DNA of 64,000 bases from Rudanella paleaurantiibacter. Its GTDB lineage: Bacteria > Bacteroidota > Bacteroidia > Cytophagales > Spirosomataceae. The stretch covers positions 868,001 through 932,000 of the forward strand of contig NZ_WELI01000002.1 of NCBI RefSeq assembly GCF_009184635.1, written 5' to 3'. Below the pieces are notes generated by a model that did not search any database, was not told the DNA's origin, and saw nothing but the letters and a program-made list of their open reading frames with translations. The position numbers and the translations under genes were made by a program. Of the stretch, positions 9,184 through 18,903 are shown piece after piece (within the stretch, counting starts at the first letter, position 1; each line of letters starts with the position of its first letter).

Positions 9184-10284
9184 ATGGGTTTACAATGTGG
9201 AATCGTGGGCTTACCCAACGTTGGTAAGTCGACCTTATTTAATGCCATTTCGAGCGGCAAGGCCGAAGCCGCCAACTATCCGTTTTGTACCATCGAGCCC
9301 AACGTGGGTGTAGTAACGGTACCCGACGAGCGCTTGAACACGCTCGAAGAACTGGTAAAACCGCAAAAAGTGGTCCCTACCATCATCGAGTTTGTCGACA
9401 TTGCCGGCCTCGTGAAAGGCGCCAGTCAGGGCGCTGGTCTGGGCAATAAATTCCTGGCCAACATCCGGGAAGTCGACGCTATTGTGCATGTTATCCGGTG
9501 CTTCGAAGACGAAAACATCGTGCACGTAGAGGGACGCGTAGACCCTGTATTCGACAAGGAAATTATCGATGCCGAGCTGCAACTGAAAGACCTCGAGTCC
9601 GTCGAGAAAAAGATGCAACGTATCGACAAAGCAGCCCGTGTGGGCGACGCCAAGGCTAAAGCCGAACTCGAACTGTTGAAACAGTACAAAGCGGCCCTCG
9701 AAGCCGGCAAAAGCGCCCGTACCGTGCAGGCCTCGCCCGAAGAGCGCGAAGCCGCCATCGGCGATTTGGCCCTGCTGACCGTAAAACCGGTTATTTACGT
9801 GGCCAACGTTGATGAAGCATCACTGCCCGACGGCAATCAGTACTCCGAAAAACTGAAAGCGGCCGTAGCCGACGAAGGGGCCGAAGTGATTGTAATTTCG
9901 GCGGGAATTGAGTCGCAGATTTCTGAAATGGAAGACCCCGAAGAGCGGGAGCTGTTTCTGGGTGAGTATGGCCTTACGGAGTCGGGGCTGAGCAAACTCA
10001 TCAAGGCCTCGTACCGGTTGCTGGGTCTGATTACGTATTTCACCGCCGGTGTGAAAGAAGTACGGGCCTGGACCATTCATCGGGGATGGAAAGCTCCGCA
10101 AGCTGCGGGTGTTATTCACTCCGATTTTGAGAAGAAGTTTATCCGTGCGCAGGTGATGAAACTCCCTGATTTTGCACAGTACAAAACCGAAGCGGGCGTC
10201 CGCGAGGCCGGTAAGCTCTCGGTCGAGGGGAAAGAATACATCGTTCAGGATGGCGACATTATGGAGTTCCTGCACGGTGCGTAA
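9184..10284 (+). CDS. ychF: Redox-regulated ATPase YchF (Obg-family)
   Basis: 366 residues, close to the 363 of E. coli YchF. The P-loop GLPNVGKSTLFNA is at about residues 8-20, the switch region NYPFCTIEPNVG at about 35, and G3 VDIAGLVKGAS at about 66. The nucleotide-specificity motif reads NVDE instead of NKxD, the known change that makes YchF prefer ATP over GTP. A coiled-coil insert follows G3, and the C-terminal TGS domain contains the IHRGWKAPQAAGVIHSDFEK region. YchF associates with ribosomes and modulates translation and stress responses. It has its own promoter and a terminator shared with the opposing gene. Confidence 0.98.
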   Translation: MGLQCGIVGLPNVGKSTLFNAISSGKAEAANYPFCTIEPNVGVVTVPDERLNTLEELVKPQKVVPTIIEFVDIAGLVKGASQGAGLGNKFLANIREVDAIVHVIRCFEDENIVHVEGRVDPVFDKEIIDAELQLKDLESVEKKMQRIDKAARVGDAKAKAELELLKQYKAALEAGKSARTVQASPEEREAAIGDLALLTVKPVIYVANVDEASLPDGNQYSEKLKAAVADEGAEVIVISAGIESQISEMEDPEERELFLGEYGLTESGLSKLIKASYRLLGLITYFTAGVKEVRAWTIHRGWKAPQAAGVIHSDFEKKFIRAQVMKLPDFAQYKTEAGVREAGKLSVEGKEYIVQDGDIMEFLHGA

Positions 10285-10307
10285 ACGCGCCCGTTCATAC
10301 TCTGCAT

Positions 10308-10352
10308 ACATTAAAAAAGGCTCTGGAACCGTTCCAGAGCCTTTTTTAATGT
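10308..10352. terminator. Bidirectional terminator between ychF and the PVC/cytochrome gene
   Basis: A 45-bp perfect palindrome: 22-bp arms around a single central base, with A-runs and T-runs on both outer sides. It works for both convergent transcripts. The minus-strand gene ends at 10369. Confidence 0.9.
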
Positions 10353-10368
10353 ATCCACCTAACTGGTC

Positions 10369-13300
10369 TTACTTTTCCATAGGGTGTTCTTTGAGCAGCT
10401 GCTCGGGCGAGTAGAAGTCTGTCTTCGACGCCGTTGCTCCACGCACCCGCTTCACCTGATCCGCCGTGATCGCTCCTGCCCGGTTTCCAAACGAGTTCCG
10501 CACGTAGGTCAGCACGGCCGCCAGCTCATCGTCTTTCAACAAGCCCCCGAACGGCGTCATCGGCACCTGACCCGGATATGTTTTGCCGCCCACCTCTATC
10601 GGGCCCAACAGGCCTTTCAAGGCCAGCTTGATGAGTCGCTCTTCGTTACCCACCACCCAGTTGGTGCCCGTCAGGGGCGGGAAACCCGAAGCCGCCAATC
10701 CCCGACCATCGGCCTGATGGCAGGTGCCGCAGTAACCCTCCTTGCCGTAGATCGCCTTGCCCCGGTTGTAGAGGGCCAGCTCAGCCCCTTTCAGGTTATT
10801 GGCCGCTACCGTCTCTTTGGCCTGGGCCTCTTTTACGTTCATGCCCTGCAGGTGCGCCACCGCCGTCCGGTGCGCATGCACCATCCAGTCGTCGAGCGGC
10901 TTGCTGCCCGCCCGCGCCAGAATCGGCAGGCCCTGAGCCGGTTTGAGCCACGAAGCCGCCACAATCGCCATCAACCGTACCCGGCTGTTAGGGTCGTCGG
11001 CCGCAGAGGCCAGCAGGGCTGCCTGATCGGGCACCTGATGGCCCGTGTAACGCAGTACCTGTACGGCCGCAGCCCGTACCCGGTAGTCTTTTGCCTTCAG
11101 CAGTCGACGCAGCAAGGCGGCATCCACCCGGTTAGCGCCCCAGGTCACCCAAAGTCCTTCGAGCAGATGATGCTCATGGCGGGCATCGGCCGGTTTCAAC
11201 GTAGCCACCCACTTCTTCACCCCGGCTACCACTTGAGCCGCCGGACGGCCGCGTAGCTCCCGGCGTGTGCGGTAGCGGCTGCGGTACTCGGGCAAGGTCA
11301 GGTTGGCCAGCAGTGTGTCTATCGGTGCTCCCGCAATCCGGGCCGGCCGTACCAACGGACGCCCCGGGTAAGTGATCCGGTACACCCGACCGTGCACGTG
11401 GTCGCGCAGGGGGTCGCGGGCGTTGTGCTGCATGTGCCCAATCAAAATGTTGTGCCAGTCAATCACGTACAGCGATCCGTCGGGCGCAAACTCCATGTCG
11501 ACCGGCCGGAAGTTGCGGTCATCGCTCACCAGCAGGTCTTGCCGGTGGCGGGTCTTGTAGCCCGTTCCGTCGTCTTCGATCCGGTGCTGCTTGGTGCCCA
11601 GAAAGCCAATCGTGTTGTTGATTAGAAAGTCGCCCTGCACCTCATCGGGGAAGTGGCGGCTCGACACAAACTCCAGACCCGAAGTGGGCCGCACCCGGTG
11701 GGCCTCCTCAATCAGCTGCACCGATTTGTGGGTGGCCTGTCCGTAACGGGGCAGCACCGTACCCGGCAGCATCCAGCGCACGTCGGGGCTGGAGGTCTCG
11801 GCAAAGAATGGCTGCCCCCAGTCGTCGAAGGCAATACCCCAGGGGTTGGGAATCGAGAGTTGGGCCGTCCGTTCGAGCTTTTTGAGCTGGGGAGCGTAGC
11901 GATAGAAGCCCCCGTTGGTTGCCCGCACCGGCCCGTAGGGTGTCTCGACGTTGGTGTGTAGAAACACCCCCTCGCCAGAGTAGATGGCCCCCGAAGGATC
12001 TACCGTGAAGGCGTGGCTGTTGTGGTGGGTGTCGTGGTCATCGAAACCGCTGAGCAGAATTTCCTGCCCGTCGGCCCGGTCGTCGCCATTCGTGTCGGTC
12101 AGCAGCACCAGGTTAGGCCCCTGCGAAACGTACACGCCCTCAGCCGCCAGCTCAAAGCCCAGCGGCAGGTGCAGCCCCCGGGCGAAGATCGTCTGCTTGT
12201 CGGCCTTGCCGTCGTTATTTGTATCTTCCAGAATGAGAATCTTGTCGTCGGGCTTGGCGTCGCCGGGCTTGTAATGGGGGTAACTGGGCATCACCGCCAC
12301 CCATAAGCGGCCCTTGTTGTCGAAGGTCATCTGCACGGGCTTGGCCAGATCAGGAAATTCCTGCTCGGAGGCAAACAGCTCGATGCGGTAGCCGGGGGAC
12401 ACTTTGAGCTTAGCCAGGGCGTCGGCCCCGTAGAGGTAATTTAGACTACCATTGCGCTCCGGGTTGAAGTTGGTCTTCACCGTGGGCAGGGCCCGTGTGC
12501 GGGTATCGGCCGCGGCCAGGTCGAAGGGCTGACCCTGCACCGTACGCCAGATAGCCGTATCGCGGATGGCCGTCAACTGGCGGATCTTCTCGATCTCGGC
12601 GGGGTAGTTATCAGGACCAAAGGGGTTGTAGCGCCGGCCATAGACGTGCACCCCATTGGGGATCTTCACGTCGTTGTGCCACATCCAGTTTTTTTCCAGC
12701 ACGGCCTCGTTTACCGCAGCCCGGCGGGTCTGGTTCGGGCTCGCTTTACCGAAGGCCTCGTCGGCCAGCAGGGTAGCCAGTTTGGCGTAGCCTGCCGCGT
12801 TGAGCTGGCAGCCGTCGATAGTCAGAGGCTCTTTAGACTGTGCATACCACTGCTGTGAGGGACCAAACGCATCAATACAGCGAATACCGTTCTGACGGGC
12901 CACCTGCTGCATAGCCTGGGTGTAGCGGAGGAGGTTGGCGTTTTGGGTTTGCCCGTTGGGCAGATCGAAGCGGTCGGAGAGATCTTCGAAGGCGATGGGC
13001 GAAACGAGCACCAACTGAGGGGGCGTTTTGCCGTTGTATCGCTGGGCAAGCGTGTGCTTCACAAAAGCGTCGAGCTCGGCCTGAAAATTAGGCAAACCAG
13101 CAGGCCCGTTAAACGACTCGTTGTAGCCAAAGAAAGCCAGAATAACATCGGCTCCGGCGCGGGTGATCCAGGCATCGTGCGATTCGAGGTGGCCCTCGCT
13201 GGCGGAGGGGTTAGCCAGTTCGGTCTGGAATTTTTCGGCACCGGGAAAGGCCCAGGGGTTGGGACGGCTGGGGCTGGGGCGGAAGCCGGGGGTGTCGCCG

Positions 13301-13539
13301 GCATCGCACATGTTGCGAATGGTGAGGTTGTGCTGGGGGAATCGGAGGTAGAGCTCGGTCTCGAAGTGAGGGAAGTGGAACATACGGGAGCCGAGGTTGT
13401 TGCCCAGCAACACAATACGGCTACCGGGTTGCAGGGTCAGAGCCTCGGGGGCTCCCGACTGGAACGCACTGAACCCGATCAGAGCCAGGCCAACGCCCAG
13501 CACTAACGTTAATACATTTCTTTTCAGCGGCTTGCTCAT
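10369..13539 (-). CDS. SGNH hydrolase + PVC-type (TIGR02604-like) dehydrogenase + cytochrome c fusion
   Basis: 1056 residues in three modules. After an N-terminal hydrophobic anchor or signal, an SGNH/GDSL-type domain (about 30-250) has block I RIVLLGNNLGSR and a late DGCQLNAAGY; the usual catalytic Ser position is Asn (GNN), so activity is uncertain. Residues about 370-770 form the membrane-bound dehydrogenase domain seen in PVC bacteria (GYRIELFASE, DNKGRLWVAVMPSYP, DTNNDGKADKQTIFARGLHLPLG), a six-bladed propeller related to glucose/sorbosone dehydrogenases. HEAT-like repeats (about 780-890) lead into a cytochrome c domain with CGTCH near residue 940 and a distal Met (PMTPFGG). The fit is periplasmic oxidation of a sugar-like substrate with electrons passed to the cytochrome. 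It is transcribed alone. Confidence 0.92.
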   Translation of the reverse strand: MSKPLKRNVLTLVLGVGLALIGFSAFQSGAPEALTLQPGSRIVLLGNNLGSRMFHFPHFETELYLRFPQHNLTIRNMCDAGDTPGFRPSPSRPNPWAFPGAEKFQTELANPSASEGHLESHDAWITRAGADVILAFFGYNESFNGPAGLPNFQAELDAFVKHTLAQRYNGKTPPQLVLVSPIAFEDLSDRFDLPNGQTQNANLLRYTQAMQQVARQNGIRCIDAFGPSQQWYAQSKEPLTIDGCQLNAAGYAKLATLLADEAFGKASPNQTRRAAVNEAVLEKNWMWHNDVKIPNGVHVYGRRYNPFGPDNYPAEIEKIRQLTAIRDTAIWRTVQGQPFDLAAADTRTRALPTVKTNFNPERNGSLNYLYGADALAKLKVSPGYRIELFASEQEFPDLAKPVQMTFDNKGRLWVAVMPSYPHYKPGDAKPDDKILILEDTNNDGKADKQTIFARGLHLPLGFELAAEGVYVSQGPNLVLLTDTNGDDRADGQEILLSGFDDHDTHHNSHAFTVDPSGAIYSGEGVFLHTNVETPYGPVRATNGGFYRYAPQLKKLERTAQLSIPNPWGIAFDDWGQPFFAETSSPDVRWMLPGTVLPRYGQATHKSVQLIEEAHRVRPTSGLEFVSSRHFPDEVQGDFLINNTIGFLGTKQHRIEDDGTGYKTRHRQDLLVSDDRNFRPVDMEFAPDGSLYVIDWHNILIGHMQHNARDPLRDHVHGRVYRITYPGRPLVRPARIAGAPIDTLLANLTLPEYRSRYRTRRELRGRPAAQVVAGVKKWVATLKPADARHEHHLLEGLWVTWGANRVDAALLRRLLKAKDYRVRAAAVQVLRYTGHQVPDQAALLASAADDPNSRVRLMAIVAASWLKPAQGLPILARAGSKPLDDWMVHAHRTAVAHLQGMNVKEAQAKETVAANNLKGAELALYNRGKAIYGKEGYCGTCHQADGRGLAASGFPPLTGTNWVVGNEERLIKLALKGLLGPIEVGGKTYPGQVPMTPFGGLLKDDELAAVLTYVRNSFGNRAGAITADQVKRVRGATASKTDFYSPEQLLKEHPMEK

Positions 13540-13747
13540 CGGAAATTAGGCGGAGAAACAGTTTACAAAGGGCTGTTGACCACACTACGCAGAAGCGTAC
13601 TACAGCTCAACAGGTTACCTTAGTAAGGAATCTGACCCGATAATATACCGCGACGTTAGCCCGAAAAATTGTGCAATCGATTCCAGCCAATGTTATACCC
13701 TAACCGGTAGATGGCCCCTCTATCCCGAGCACCAGATACAACGTCTC

Positions 13748-15055
13748 CTATCGACGCTTGCCAAACCCTACTTTACGGTATGCAACCAGCTGATCGGCGC
13801 GACCTGCCGGGGGGCGATGGTACACAAAAACTTCGTAATCGTTTTCGGTCTGGGAGAAATTGCCCTCCAGCAATGACTCATCTACGAGCGGCTGCGGACT
13901 GGTGCGGGCCACCGCGTACACGTAGTTGTACACGCCCTGCTTGAGTAGGATGGCCGCCCGGTAACTGCCCGAAGCGGGGTCGTAGGTCATGCGGTTTCGG
14001 TCGTTTTGCCGCCAATTGTTGAAGGCTCCATTTACGTACACCTCACCATCGGGCAGTTCGGCTGTTTTGAGCGTAAATACGGTCTCGATATAGTCGGCGC
14101 TCACACTGCCGTTTTGGGTTTCGCGATGATCGATCACGTACCGGCCGTTGAAATCATCGAACTGAATGTAGCCACCTATACTTCGGGGCTGATCAATCAT
14201 GACATACGCCGTGGTTTTATCTTCCCGAGGCACAATTCGATCCACGAAGTTACTCCGGGAAAGTACCGTTCGGGTATCGAAAAACCGGTATTCATTACTG
14301 CCGGGTATGGTGTTGGTCAGATCGAACAGGCGATACTCAAGCACCTGATCGAACACCCGCACATTGGTGGGTTTGAGGCCCGTGATGGTCCGGTCGTCAC
14401 GGTAATTCTGGCGAATGATAATCTTAAAATCGTCCTGGGGCGAAATCACCTGATACCCTTTGTAGTTGAGCGTCAGATCAATTTGCTGATCGCGAAACTG
14501 CCGCTGTGGACTACTCGAGAACTGAACCGCAGCGCCTACCGAAACCCGGTTCTGATACGTACTGAACCGACGCGACAAAATCAGTTGCCGGGGGTTACGC
14601 TCGTTGACCACCACCAGTATATAATTGCCCGGCAGCTTCACCTTAGGCACCTGAAACCGGTAGTGATAGTATTGCACCTTGGTCCCCATTGAAACCTGAT
14701 ACTCCGTAATGGGGTAGTCGTTGAACTCGTACGTAAATTCAATGTCGTTCAATACCGACTTCTGCCAGTCGGCGTTACAGTGCACGAGCCGGGCCCGAAA
14801 CGGTCGGTAATCGCCCGAAAGGTCATCAAACTCGAGCACGAGTGGGCTGTCGGTGTTCAACTCGGTTACGGGCGGGTTGAGGGTGCGGCCGGGGCTGGTT
14901 ACATCGCCCCCGATGGCGGGGTACAGCAACACCGTCTGGATTTGGGTATCGTAATTAACATCAGCCGTTTCGAGTGGCTGGGCAAAAAGTGAACCAAACA
15001 CGGCCGCCCAGAGCCAGCTAGTCAGGAATAATACGTAACGGTTGGGTGCAGTCAT
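13748..15055 (-). CDS. Type IX secretion system plug protein (DUF5103)
   Basis: 435 residues with an N-terminal Sec signal (hydrophobic run ending in FGSLFAQ), then the DUF5103 fold rich in beta strands. Characteristic segments include LVLEFDDLSGDY near residue 75, RLVHCNADWQKS near 90, and the FNNW motif of an early-set-like beta-sandwich near 345. DUF5103 proteins are the Plug component that seals the unused SprA translocon pore on the periplasmic side. Other T9SS parts are not adjacent, which is normal because T9SS genes are scattered. The gene follows the tri-domain cytochrome gene in the minus-strand direction with a 208-bp gap on its downstream side and no strong terminator. Confidence 0.85.
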   Translation of the reverse strand: MTAPNRYVLFLTSWLWAAVFGSLFAQPLETADVNYDTQIQTVLLYPAIGGDVTSPGRTLNPPVTELNTDSPLVLEFDDLSGDYRPFRARLVHCNADWQKSVLNDIEFTYEFNDYPITEYQVSMGTKVQYYHYRFQVPKVKLPGNYILVVVNERNPRQLILSRRFSTYQNRVSVGAAVQFSSSPQRQFRDQQIDLTLNYKGYQVISPQDDFKIIIRQNYRDDRTITGLKPTNVRVFDQVLEYRLFDLTNTIPGSNEYRFFDTRTVLSRSNFVDRIVPREDKTTAYVMIDQPRSIGGYIQFDDFNGRYVIDHRETQNGSVSADYIETVFTLKTAELPDGEVYVNGAFNNWRQNDRNRMTYDPASGSYRAAILLKQGVYNYVYAVARTSPQPLVDESLLEGNFSQTENDYEVFVYHRPPAGRADQLVAYRKVGFGKRR

Positions 15056-15158
15056 GCCGACGGAACAGGGGTTGCTGGTTATGGTTGACTAACGATTCGT
15101 TTGTTGAATATCTTGCATTTTTTCGGATTCTGCCCTCTTCGCGTCGTATTTCTGCCCT

Positions 15159-16052
15159 ATGCTGTTGTTTGTGCTCTCGCTTACCTCTCTGGCTATTCTG
15201 GTCCGAATTGTCGCGAATCCGCTGGCCAATGTGTTTCAGAAACAGCTCACCGAACGCTCGGCCGAACCGCTCTTTGTTACGGCCGCCACCTACGGGTTTC
15301 TGTCTCTGGTGTGCCTGGCGGTGGTGACATTGGAGCGGCTTGTTGGTTTATCAACGGCTTTCTGGACAAACATGACCGCCTGCGCCGTACTGTCGGTGCT
15401 GGGGAATGTGTTTCTGGTGCGTGCTATGCGCATCGGCGACCTGTCGGTGCTGGGGCCTATCAATGCGTACAAGGCGGTGGTCAGTATGCTTGTGGGGCTG
15501 GTTCTGCTGGATGAGCAACCTACGCTGGCGGGCCTGACCGGTATTGGCCTGATTGTAGCCGGTAGTTACGTGGTGCTCCGCCAACCGGGTGCGTCCTCGC
15601 CCCTATCAATGGCTGTTTTCGGGCGAGCCGACGTACGACTACGTGTGCTGGCGTTACTCTGCTCGGCCGTAGATGGTGTATTTCTCAAAAAAGCCATCGT
15701 GGTGAGTTCACCCCTGACGGCCTTTTCGTACTGGTGTCTGCTGGGATTTGGCCTCTCAATGGGCTGGATTCTGTTGGCACAACGGGCCCACTGCGCCAGT
15801 CAACTACGGGTGTTGTGGACACAGCGGGCTACGTATTTGCTCTTGTTTCTGTCCATTGGGCTCATGCAGGTTTCCACCAACATTGCTTTTGAGGGTACCT
15901 CTGTTGGGTACGCACTCGCCCTGTTTCAGACCTCGGCTCTGCTAAGTGTCTTGTTCGGCTACCAGTTTTTTGGCGAGCAAAACATCATGCGCAAACTGCT
16001 TGGTGCAGGCGTCATGGTCATTGGCGCAAGCCTGATTATTGTGCTGGGATAG
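15159..16052 (+). CDS. EamA/DMT-superfamily transporter
   Basis: 297 residues, almost entirely hydrophobic, with about ten predicted membrane helices in two EamA repeats. The first contains VLSVLGNVFLVRAMRIGDLSVLGPINAYKAVVS and the second begins near residue 155; only the pattern is diagnostic. DMT transporters export or exchange small metabolites such as amino acids or nucleotide sugars; the substrate cannot be read here. The start is the ATG at 15159. It is divergent from the DUF5103 gene. A weak AATTGT/ACAATT hairpin with T-run at 16065-16083 may terminate it. Confidence 0.88.
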   Translation: MLLFVLSLTSLAILVRIVANPLANVFQKQLTERSAEPLFVTAATYGFLSLVCLAVVTLERLVGLSTAFWTNMTACAVLSVLGNVFLVRAMRIGDLSVLGPINAYKAVVSMLVGLVLLDEQPTLAGLTGIGLIVAGSYVVLRQPGASSPLSMAVFGRADVRLRVLALLCSAVDGVFLKKAIVVSSPLTAFSYWCLLGFGLSMGWILLAQRAHCASQLRVLWTQRATYLLLFLSIGLMQVSTNIAFEGTSVGYALALFQTSALLSVLFGYQFFGEQNIMRKLLGAGVMVIGASLIIVLG

Positions 16053-16100
16053 TGATGAGTGATGAATTGTAAAAAACAATTTTGCATCAACAAAGCCAGC

Positions 16101-16156
16101 ATTACACATTATCCATTACTCATTATCCACTATCCATTACTCATCATACATTATCC
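16101..16156. repeat. Degenerate short tandem repeat (CATTATCCATTACT type)
   Basis: Several imperfect copies of a CATTATCCATTACT-like unit in tandem between the convergent DMT gene and the acidic hypothetical gene. Similar shorter CATTA-rich tracts occur at about 56154-56190 and 56980-57000. Function unknown. Confidence 0.6.
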
Positions 16157-16162
16157 GTTACG

Positions 16163-16570
16163 TCAATACGCCAGATAGCGGTCAGTGTCGTCGTTTTCGC
16201 GCTCGTTGCGAAGCTCGTTGGGGTCGGCGTCTACGTCAGTATCGTTCAACCGATCCATTTCTTCATCGAGTAGTAACTCGTCTTCCTTCAGGTCGCCATC
16301 GAGGTCGCTCGATACGTTCTCGGTAGCGTTGCGGGCAGTCATGTTGTCGGTATACAGAATGGTGTCGGAGGCCTCTTCATCACCCGGATTCATATTGTCG
16401 GGTACGCCATCGAGACCGAGTTCGGCATAAACGGCCGGGTCTTCGTTAACGTCATTATCGGGCATATTGGTAAACTGGGGCGACATGCCTTCCAGGGGGC
16501 CGCCCGTGTTCTGATCGACCTGCCGAGGGCCAGCCGGTACGCCCGACTGCGAGTTGGTGCTGCTTTCCAT
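16163..16570 (-). CDS. Acidic hypothetical protein
   Basis: 135 residues starting at the ATG at 16568-16570. A longer frame reaching 16618 adds 16 residues with no merit. The protein is strongly acidic and low in hydrophobic residues, with Asp/Asn/Glu-rich segments such as DGDLKEDELLLDEEMDRL, no signal peptide and no membrane segment, so it is probably cytoplasmic and largely disordered. I do not recognise a family. Coding status is supported by an intact frame between two annotated genes and a normal start; it is convergent with the DMT gene and about 110 bp downstream of the FG-GAP gene start-to-stop direction. Function unknown. Confidence 0.6.
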   Translation of the reverse strand: MESSTNSQSGVPAGPRQVDQNTGGPLEGMSPQFTNMPDNDVNEDPAVYAELGLDGVPDNMNPGDEEASDTILYTDNMTARNATENVSSDLDGDLKEDELLLDEEMDRLNDTDVDADPNELRNERENDDTDRYLAY

Positions 16571-16683
16571 TGTCGTTGAAATAAGGAGATTATGTTTAAT
16601 GACAGCATAACTCCCCATCTGGGCCGATGTTCGGAGGTCTTAGGCAACGCTCAGGCCACAGCTCCGCAGCAACCGCGCCCGTA

Positions 16684-18903
16684 TCAACGCCAGATGACCA
16701 CTTTCTCCACACGGGCCGGTTTATTGGGGGCCAATAGCCGGACCAGATAGGTGCCTTCGGGCAAATCGCCGAGGTCGATGGTCGTTTCGTTATACGCCCG
16801 CACGGGGGTACCCGCCCGCACCACCTGCCCCGCCAGATTAATTACCTCCGCCATACCGTCGTGCGGGGGGCGCACGGTCACGTAGCGGTCCGTTGGGTTG
16901 GGATACGCCCACGGGGTTGTATCGTCGGTGGTGGGTTCGGTGGCCGTGATAATCACTTTTTCGGAGTCATTTTTGATAAACCGTAACCCGCCCGCTATCG
17001 ACCCAAGCACAAGATCGGGGAGCTTATCACCGTCCAGGTCGGCTGCGGCCAGGGTCAGGTCGGTACCGGCAAACGAGAGATTGTTGAGCGAATCGAGCAA
17101 TACGGCCGGTTGGGTCGGGCTATCGGGGAAACGGTACAATCGTAGTTGCCCGTTGTACGAGCCCGTGACCAGTTCGGGCCGATTATCGCCGTTCAGGTCG
17201 GCCACCACGAGCGAGCGTGTACCCGTGGTGATGTCGCCCGCGAGGTTGGCAAATGTCTGACTTTGGGGCGTGTACACCGGAGCCCCGTTGCTGCCGGTAT
17301 TTCGGTAGTACTCAACCGTCCCGATTTGCTTGCCCACCAGCAAGTCGACCAGCCCATCCCGGTCGACATCGGCAAACGTAAGCAGTTCGCGTAGCCCAAT
17401 TGTAGCGGGCACGGGCCATGTACGGGCCTCGGCCGCCACGTACCGGGCTGCCGTACCGCGCGGGGCCGTGTTCAGAAACACCCGAACCTGCACCACCCGG
17501 CCCGCCCGGCTTGTGAGTACCAGATCGGGCGTTTGGTTACCGTCCATGTCAATCAGTTGCGGCACCGTATAAGTCACGTTGAGCGACTGCGCCAGTCCCA
17601 GATAATCGGTCGTAACGAGTTCAAAGGCCGGATCGTTGGTTGTACCCTTGTTTTCAAAATACCAAAGGCCCGCCCGCGTGCCCGCACTCGTGATGGTGCC
17701 CGCATGGCCCACGAGCAAGTCAGCATCTCCATCCCCGTCCAGGTCGGCCAGGGCCGGGGCCGAATTTTCGCCCAGATCAATCATGCCATCCTGCAAAAAA
17801 TTCTTCTGCACGAGCTCATAGGCTGGCTTGGTCCGAGTGCCTGTGTTACGATAAAACCAGTTGGAAGTCCGGTAGTCGGTCAGGCCACCGTCATTGCCTG
17901 AGTTGTTGGGCGAAACAAGCAGGTCAGCGTCGCCGTCGGCATCCACATCTTCCAGGAACGTAGCCAGAAACGACGGAAAATCAACGGGTGCGTTGGCCGG
18001 GAATTTCGTTTCGGCCGACACAAAATTGGCCTTCGCGTCGTTGGATGTCGCGTTCCGAATCTGATTGACGTTGAAACAACCCACATGCCCCAGCAGAATA
18101 TCTTTCCGGTTGTCGCCGTCGGTATCGGCAATCGTCAGGGTAATGCCCGAGTGAGCCGGGCGAGCCCCTGAAGTTGGCGTGGCAATACGCCCTCCGCCCT
18201 GACAGTTGACGCCAAACGCGAAAGCCTCACAATCGTTGATGATAAAATTGCCCCAACAATCGCCATTTCGTTTAAAATCGAGCCCCGGCAACGCTTTTGG
18301 GCCGGGTGTGCGATTCCGGCTGAGGTTTTCGTAATACACCACGTAGCTTCCCCCGACCTGAGCCGCCAGCACGTCGATGTCGCCATCGTCGTCTAAGTCG
18401 GTAATAGCCGGAATATCCACCGGCGAGCCGTAAATAGGCAACAAGCCGCTAAACCCTTCGACCATGAGCGGGTCAGCTACGAGCTGAAACCGGACCTGCC
18501 CGGCAGTCGAGATATTCCGAAACAACCGGATGCCTGCTGTGGTGTAGGTAAACAGGTCACGTCGGCCATCGGCATCGTAATCAACCAGCAGCATCCAGTT
18601 GAGCATCGCCGGGAACGCCGACTCGTACCGGGGGTCGTACCGAAAGCTCCCGTCGGCCTGCGCCAGAAACGTACTGACCTTGGAAGCCGTGCGGTCAAAC
18701 ACCACCAAATCGTCGCGGGTATCGCTGTCGAGTTTCATCATCGAAAACTGACAGGCGTTGAGCCCTCCCGCAAAGGCATTGGGCAAGGTTTTTCCAGAAA
18801 CAACGGCCGAGGGTCGCTGCTCATACCGAAACGAATATCTTTGCGCCATCGAAACTAACGGCAGCAGAACCAAAAACAGAGAAAGTCTAACGGTGAGGCA
18901 CAC
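16684..18903 (-). CDS. FG-GAP/VCBS repeat protein with T9SS sorting domain
   Basis: 739 residues, start GTG at 18901-18903, with a signal peptide ending at SMAQ (about residue 20). At least eight calcium-binding-like loops of the form DxDxDGxxDLL are spread along the chain (for example DLDDDGDIDVL, DVDADGDADLLV, DLDGDGDADLLVG, DVDRDGLVDLLVG), the FG-GAP/VCBS repeats of a beta-propeller. The last 75 residues form a type A T9SS sorting domain (AYPNPTDRYVTV at its start, LPEGTYLVRL near the end). The protein is therefore exported through the outer membrane by T9SS and anchored or released. Such proteins often serve adhesion or are fused to enzymes; here no enzyme domain is visible. Confidence 0.9.
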   Translation of the reverse strand: MCLTVRLSLFLVLLPLVSMAQRYSFRYEQRPSAVVSGKTLPNAFAGGLNACQFSMMKLDSDTRDDLVVFDRTASKVSTFLAQADGSFRYDPRYESAFPAMLNWMLLVDYDADGRRDLFTYTTAGIRLFRNISTAGQVRFQLVADPLMVEGFSGLLPIYGSPVDIPAITDLDDDGDIDVLAAQVGGSYVVYYENLSRNRTPGPKALPGLDFKRNGDCWGNFIINDCEAFAFGVNCQGGGRIATPTSGARPAHSGITLTIADTDGDNRKDILLGHVGCFNVNQIRNATSNDAKANFVSAETKFPANAPVDFPSFLATFLEDVDADGDADLLVSPNNSGNDGGLTDYRTSNWFYRNTGTRTKPAYELVQKNFLQDGMIDLGENSAPALADLDGDGDADLLVGHAGTITSAGTRAGLWYFENKGTTNDPAFELVTTDYLGLAQSLNVTYTVPQLIDMDGNQTPDLVLTSRAGRVVQVRVFLNTAPRGTAARYVAAEARTWPVPATIGLRELLTFADVDRDGLVDLLVGKQIGTVEYYRNTGSNGAPVYTPQSQTFANLAGDITTGTRSLVVADLNGDNRPELVTGSYNGQLRLYRFPDSPTQPAVLLDSLNNLSFAGTDLTLAAADLDGDKLPDLVLGSIAGGLRFIKNDSEKVIITATEPTTDDTTPWAYPNPTDRYVTVRPPHDGMAEVINLAGQVVRAGTPVRAYNETTIDLGDLPEGTYLVRLLAPNKPARVEKVVIWR

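Noticed and set aside
10384-11256. 290-codon plus-strand frame
   Set aside because: Antisense shadow of the cytochrome/HEAT part of the fusion gene.
18836-18843. TATCTTTG on the plus strand
   Set aside because: Inside the FG-GAP gene's signal-peptide codons with no plus-strand gene following it closely.
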